This document shows positions 60,512-64,000 of a stretch of 64,000 nucleotides of DNA, piece after piece. Numbering within the stretch: the stretch's first letter is position 1; each line of letters opens with the position of its first letter. A program made the translations under genes and the position numbers. Source of the DNA: Ruminococcus sp. (GTDB lineage: Bacteria; Bacillota; Clostridia; Oscillospirales; Ruminococcaceae). The notes under the pieces were generated by a model. That model had not been told where the DNA came from. It saw only the letters and a program-made list of their open reading frames with translations, and did no database searches. The stretch lies in contig JAJQIB010000005.1 in the NCBI GenBank assembly GCA_021199375.1, positions 1 to 64,000 on the forward strand. Reading direction: 5' to 3'.

Positions 60512-62572
60512 CTACGGTTCAATGATGTTAAAATATCTGTCGTAGGTTTGAATATAGGTCATAAGGCTTGGCAAAAGCTCGGTGTCGCCATCTTGTACAA
60601 ACACATCATCTAAGGATTCGATTCTTGAGTATGCTAAAGCGCTAAGTCCTGCCTTTGTTGTAGTCCATGTGACATCTGCATCATCTGATGTCTTGCCTTC
60701 AGTATAAAGCAGAATACCGCACTTCACAGTCAAAAGAAATTCCTCCTCGGTGTCTGTGATAATCAGATTAGCAGTAAAGCTTAGATTTTCAGCGGCATTA
60801 GAGTCGATATTTATAGCAAGATAGTCAAGCAGAAGCTCGGTATCCATGCTTTGTGCTATGTCGGTGGTTTGTGAAGCTCGTGTGCTGTCATCGATTATCG
60901 TGCCCTCACGCAGCTCCTTGGCACCGGCAAGGTAAGCGTTTCGCCATGTTCCTGATTCAGCCTGATAGCCTAGCTGCTCAAGTGCATCGGCGCAAAGGTA
61001 TCTTGCATCCATATTGTCAGGGTCGGCATAAACCAAAATATTCGTAATCTGTGCTACCCACTGATATTCGCCATTTTCGTAGTCCTCCATAGCCTTTTTT
61101 AAAATCTCATCGGTGTCGCCCATGTACTCAACATACTTTTCGGCAGATTCGGTTGGAGTAAGCTCGGCTAAATTTACAGGATTTGCATCATACCATCCCA
61201 TGTACTTTTGATAAACTGCCTTTGCATTATGTGAAACGGTGCCATAGTACTGACGAATGTACCATACCTTTTGTAAATCCTCAGGCAGCTCAATCATGTT
61301 GGCAATTTCCGTTTCGGTGTAGCCCTGGTTTATGTACATTAGCGTCTGATCGTTTATAAACTTGTATGCTGCAGCAGTATCTTCAATGTAGGTGTTAATT
61401 GTTTCGTTTCCCCAATGCGGCCAGTTGTGCGACTGAAAAACAGTTTCAACATCTTCTCCGTAAAGATCTAGCGTTTCTAAGAGGTATTTTGCCCATTCAA
61501 GTCCGTCACGAACCTCTGCTCCTCTCAGGGTGTATAGATTGTGCATAGTTCCAGTGCAGTTTTCTGCAATCCAAAGAGCATTTTTATCAGGAAACCATGT
61601 GTTCATTTCGGCAGGTGCCTCGGTTCCGGGAGTAAGCTGGAATTCCATTGTCACGCCATCTACCGTTACAGTTTGTCCTGTTTCGGTAATTTCCATTGTT
61701 GGAGACATATATGATGTAGTGCCGGTGGATTGTCCCATTCCTATACCGATTGATAGCTTGCCTGTTTCACTTTGATCCAAATAAGTTCCATACTGATAAG
61801 AGGCACGTCTTGACATAGCTGTTCCGGCATACACATTTTCACTCACGGCATGCTCCTCAAATCCTTCAGGTACTATGATTGGAATGTCATTTTCTTCAAC
61901 ATATTCCTCTGTAACTATTCCTTTAATTCCGCCGTAGTGGTCAATATGCGAATGACTTATTACTATTCCCATAATGTCACGCTCGCCAAGATATTCATCG
62001 ACAAGCTCCTTAGCAGCCTGACTGCATTCAATGCTCATAAGCGGGTCAAACACAATCCAGCCGTTGTCGCTTTCTATAAAGGTTATATTTGACATATCAT
62101 AGCCGCGAACCTGATATATTCCATCGGTCACTTCAAAAAGTCCGTAGATGTTATTAAGCTGAGCATTTCTCCAAAGGCTTGGATTTGCCGTGTCCGAAGC
62201 GTCATCCTCAAGAAAGGTATAGGCACTTTGACTCCATACCACCTTGCCGTTTTCGTCTGTTATTTCAAGCGTTTCAGGAGCGGCAATAAGTCCCTTTGTG
62301 GCATTATCATATTCGTCAGTGTCCTCAAAATCAATCTCACCGTATACAGCCTCATTGGCTTGCTTAGTGTACTCAGTAGCCTCCTTTGTGTCAGCATTTA
62401 GGTTAAGTGCGTCATTGTCATTTTCTTCACTCTCGGTTTGAGCGTCACTTGAGGTCTTTGATGACGACGCATCAAGTGACGAGTCCTTAGCACAGGTGGT
62501 TAGATTAAGGCAGCACATAGAAGCTGCAATAAAAAGTGTGCAAAGCTTAATCATTCTTTTTCTTTTAGTCAT
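60512..62572 (-). CDS. Secreted alkylsulfatase-type metallo-beta-lactamase lipoprotein
   Basis: 686 aa. A lipoprotein signal ends at LTTC (residues about 24-27), followed by a Ser/Asp/Glu-rich linker to about residue 60. The metallo-beta-lactamase domain has the zinc motif SHSHIDHYGG, EGFEEHAVSENVYAGTAMSRRA, and further sites TAPAEMNTWFP-like and SHNWPHWG, as in SdsA1/BDS1 alkyl- and aryl-sulfatases. A dimerisation domain (NPVNLAELTPTESAEKYVEYMG) and a C-terminal SCP2-like lipid-binding domain complete it. It would remove sulfate from alkyl sulfates at the cell surface. AAAGGATGAG precedes the ATG. Confidence 0.88.
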   Translation of the reverse strand: MTKRKRMIKLCTLFIAASMCCLNLTTCAKDSSLDASSSKTSSDAQTESEENDNDALNLNADTKEATEYTKQANEAVYGEIDFEDTDEYDNATKGLIAAPETLEITDENGKVVWSQSAYTFLEDDASDTANPSLWRNAQLNNIYGLFEVTDGIYQVRGYDMSNITFIESDNGWIVFDPLMSIECSQAAKELVDEYLGERDIMGIVISHSHIDHYGGIKGIVTEEYVEENDIPIIVPEGFEEHAVSENVYAGTAMSRRASYQYGTYLDQSETGKLSIGIGMGQSTGTTSYMSPTMEITETGQTVTVDGVTMEFQLTPGTEAPAEMNTWFPDKNALWIAENCTGTMHNLYTLRGAEVRDGLEWAKYLLETLDLYGEDVETVFQSHNWPHWGNETINTYIEDTAAAYKFINDQTLMYINQGYTETEIANMIELPEDLQKVWYIRQYYGTVSHNAKAVYQKYMGWYDANPVNLAELTPTESAEKYVEYMGDTDEILKKAMEDYENGEYQWVAQITNILVYADPDNMDARYLCADALEQLGYQAESGTWRNAYLAGAKELREGTIIDDSTRASQTTDIAQSMDTELLLDYLAINIDSNAAENLSFTANLIITDTEEEFLLTVKCGILLYTEGKTSDDADVTWTTTKAGLSALAYSRIESLDDVFVQDGDTELLPSLMTYIQTYDRYFNIIEP

Positions 62573-62767
62573 AATTACTCATCCTTTCTGTTATTAATAG
62601 ATATTCTTTTGCTTTTTCAAAAACCTGACACAGGGTTTTATCAAGTCTATCACAAATTTGTGTACTTTTTAATAACGTTTTGAGAATAAACAGTTAAAGA
62701 ACAAGCTGCGGTCAGATTTTACATTTTACATACCAAATAACGGTGCGTTTTTTTGTACACTTAGCTA

Positions 62768-62796
62768 TTGACAAACATCAAAATAGGTGATATACT
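62768..62796 (+). promoter_or_regulatory. Promoter of the MBOAT gene
   Basis: TTGACA (62768-62773), 17 bp, TATACT (62791-62796), 35 bp before the start codon. Confidence 0.82.
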
Positions 62797-62831
62797 AAAA
62801 AAGAGAGTTTTTGTCGAAGGAAGTATAAAAG

Positions 62832-64000
62832 ATGGTTTTTGCGGACGAATTATTTTTATTCTTATTTTTGCCGCTGTGTCTTGCATTTTATTTTATAATG
62901 CCAAGGGTGCAGATGAAGAATAACGTGCTTATACTGTTTTCTCTGGTGTTTTACGCATGGGGAGAGCAGCTTTATTTGTTGCTTTTATTAGCAAGCTCAC
63001 TTATAAACTATGCGGCGGGGCGGCTGCTTCAAAGGTATCGTGATACTGAAACAGGAAAGGCTTGTCTAACTCTTTCTCTTATCGTCAATATTGGGGTGCT
63101 TGTAGCATTTAAATACAGCGGATTTATCGCTGAAAATCTAAATCTTATACCTTTTATAGATATTCCTGTTCCTGATATGCACATGCCTATAGGAATATCA
63201 TTTTTTACCTTTCAGAATATTTCATATACTCTTGATGTATGGTGGGATAAAACTGGGGCACAGAGAAGCTTTCGCAAATATATGCTGTACATATCGATGT
63301 TCCCACAGCTTGTAGCAGGTCCAATTGTACGCTATTCGGCAATAGCTGAGGAAATTGACGAACGTAAGACCACATTAGAGGATCTTTCGGCAGGCTTTTC
63401 ACGTCTTATAATCGGTGTGGCAAAAAAGGTTATCATTGCTAATAATCTTAATAGTGCAGTTACTGCCGTCCTGGGTCAATCCTCTGATGGCTATGCAGCA
63501 GCTGACAGCCTTACAACACTCGGCGCATGGTATGGCGCAATTTTGGTAGCTCTTTGGTATTATTTTGACTTTTCAGGATACTCCGATATTGCTATAGGAC
63601 TGGGCAGAATATTCGGCTTCCATTTTGACGAAAACTTTAATTATCCGTTTGCTTGCAAAAGTATATCAGAGTTTTGGCAGAGATGGCATATCTCTCTCGG
63701 CTCATTTTTCCGTGACTATCTGCTCTATGTGCCCATATTCGGCAAGAGAAGAAAATATGGAGGGCTTTTCCTTGTTTGGTTCTGTACAGGACTTTGGCAT
63801 GGTGCAAGCTGGAACTTTATCCTTTGGGGACTTTACTACGGAGTATTTATCGCTATAGAATCGGCAATCGGCAAAAAGCGTATGAAGAGAATGCCAAGAG
63901 CTTTGGCACATATATATACTAAGATTGTGATTGTGGTTGGATTTGGTATATTCTACTTTGAAAGCCTTTCATCACTTGGTAAATTTTTCAAAGCACTTGT
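62832..64000 (+). CDS. MBOAT family O-acyltransferase (AlgI/PatA-like), 3' end outside window
   Basis: The first 389 codons of a polytopic membrane acyltransferase. At least eight hydrophobic segments are visible. Motifs: MPIGISFFTFQNISYTLD, FPQLVAGPIVRY, YYFDFSGYSDIAIGLGRIFGF, the DltB/AlgI sequence FWQRWHISLGSFFRDYLL, and the catalytic His in TGLWHGASWNF. Such enzymes move acyl groups across the membrane to polysaccharides, usually with an SGNH/AlgX-type partner encoded next; that region is beyond the window. GAAGGAAG precedes the ATG. Confidence 0.9.
   Translation, partial: MVFADELFLFLFLPLCLAFYFIMPRVQMKNNVLILFSLVFYAWGEQLYLLLLLASSLINYAAGRLLQRYRDTETGKACLTLSLIVNIGVLVAFKYSGFIAENLNLIPFIDIPVPDMHMPIGISFFTFQNISYTLDVWWDKTGAQRSFRKYMLYISMFPQLVAGPIVRYSAIAEEIDERKTTLEDLSAGFSRLIIGVAKKVIIANNLNSAVTAVLGQSSDGYAAADSLTTLGAWYGAILVALWYYFDFSGYSDIAIGLGRIFGFHFDENFNYPFACKSISEFWQRWHISLGSFFRDYLLYVPIFGKRRKYGGLFLVWFCTGLWHGASWNFILWGLYYGVFIAIESAIGKKRMKRMPRALAHIYTKIVIVVGFGIFYFESLSSLGKFFKAL

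Overview
The window reads as a chromosomal segment of a low-to-middle GC Gram-positive Clostridia species. A Ruminococcus-like member of the Oscillospiraceae is my best guess, from overall protein character and not from a marker gene. Support for the broader placement comes from strong AGGAGG ribosome-binding sites, TTGACA-N17-TATAAT promoters, the canonical Firmicutes order rimP-nusA-ylxR-ylxQ-infB-rbfA-nrnA-truB-ribF, the Asp23/FakA (yloU-yloV) pair, frequent TTG and GTG starts, and pilins with a class III signal.

Layout. 1-430 holds, on the minus strand, tRNA-Arg(ACG) with its terminator and then a strongly promoted, unidentified structured RNA that runs off the left edge. 500-8600 is a phosphate-starvation block: pstSCAB, a Na/Pi cotransporter, then the PhoB/PhoR-type pair. 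Arrays of TTTACA boxes precede both pstS and the cotransporter. PstS is circularly permuted. 8600-14800 has a small membrane protein, mntP behind a yybP-ykoY manganese riboswitch, asp23-fakA, apgM, rmuC and a small orphan. 14800-22900 has an aquaporin (minus) and then zapA, a U32 peptidase, dut, an amidohydrolase, a fumarase alpha subunit without its beta partner, and two PH-domain membrane proteins. 22900-27700 is a chemosensory operon, cheA-cheW-cheR-cheB-cheW, whose CheB receiver has lost its phospho-acceptor.

27700-44500 is the accessory part. It holds a TraB/GumN protein, three type IV pilin-like genes sharing an almost identical 5' block (two of them form a 137-bp perfect inverted repeat), a lone tyrosine integrase flanked by 11-bp tandem repeats, a hairpin-dense region, a Fic protein with a candidate operator, a parS-like palindrome, two tRNA-Leu genes, and an XRE-type regulator. 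It also holds an unrecognised helical protein followed by noncoding sequence that ends in a tRNA-like element with no readable anticodon. Two WYL-domain proteins, an ABC/FtsX-type exporter, a SLOG/DUF1273 protein and an LCP-like protein complete it.

44500-64000 returns to core genes: the rimP-nusA-infB operon through ribF, gltX, a four-gene ABC/GldG/DUF4340 membrane operon, a secreted alkylsulfatase-type lipoprotein (minus), and the start of an MBOAT O-acyltransferase gene cut by the right edge.

Best candidates for something undescribed are the tRNA-like locus at 34.4-35.7 kb, the pilin inverted-repeat arrangement, the circularly permuted PstS and the unidentified RNA at the left edge. All functional statements rest on reading motifs by eye; no database search was possible.
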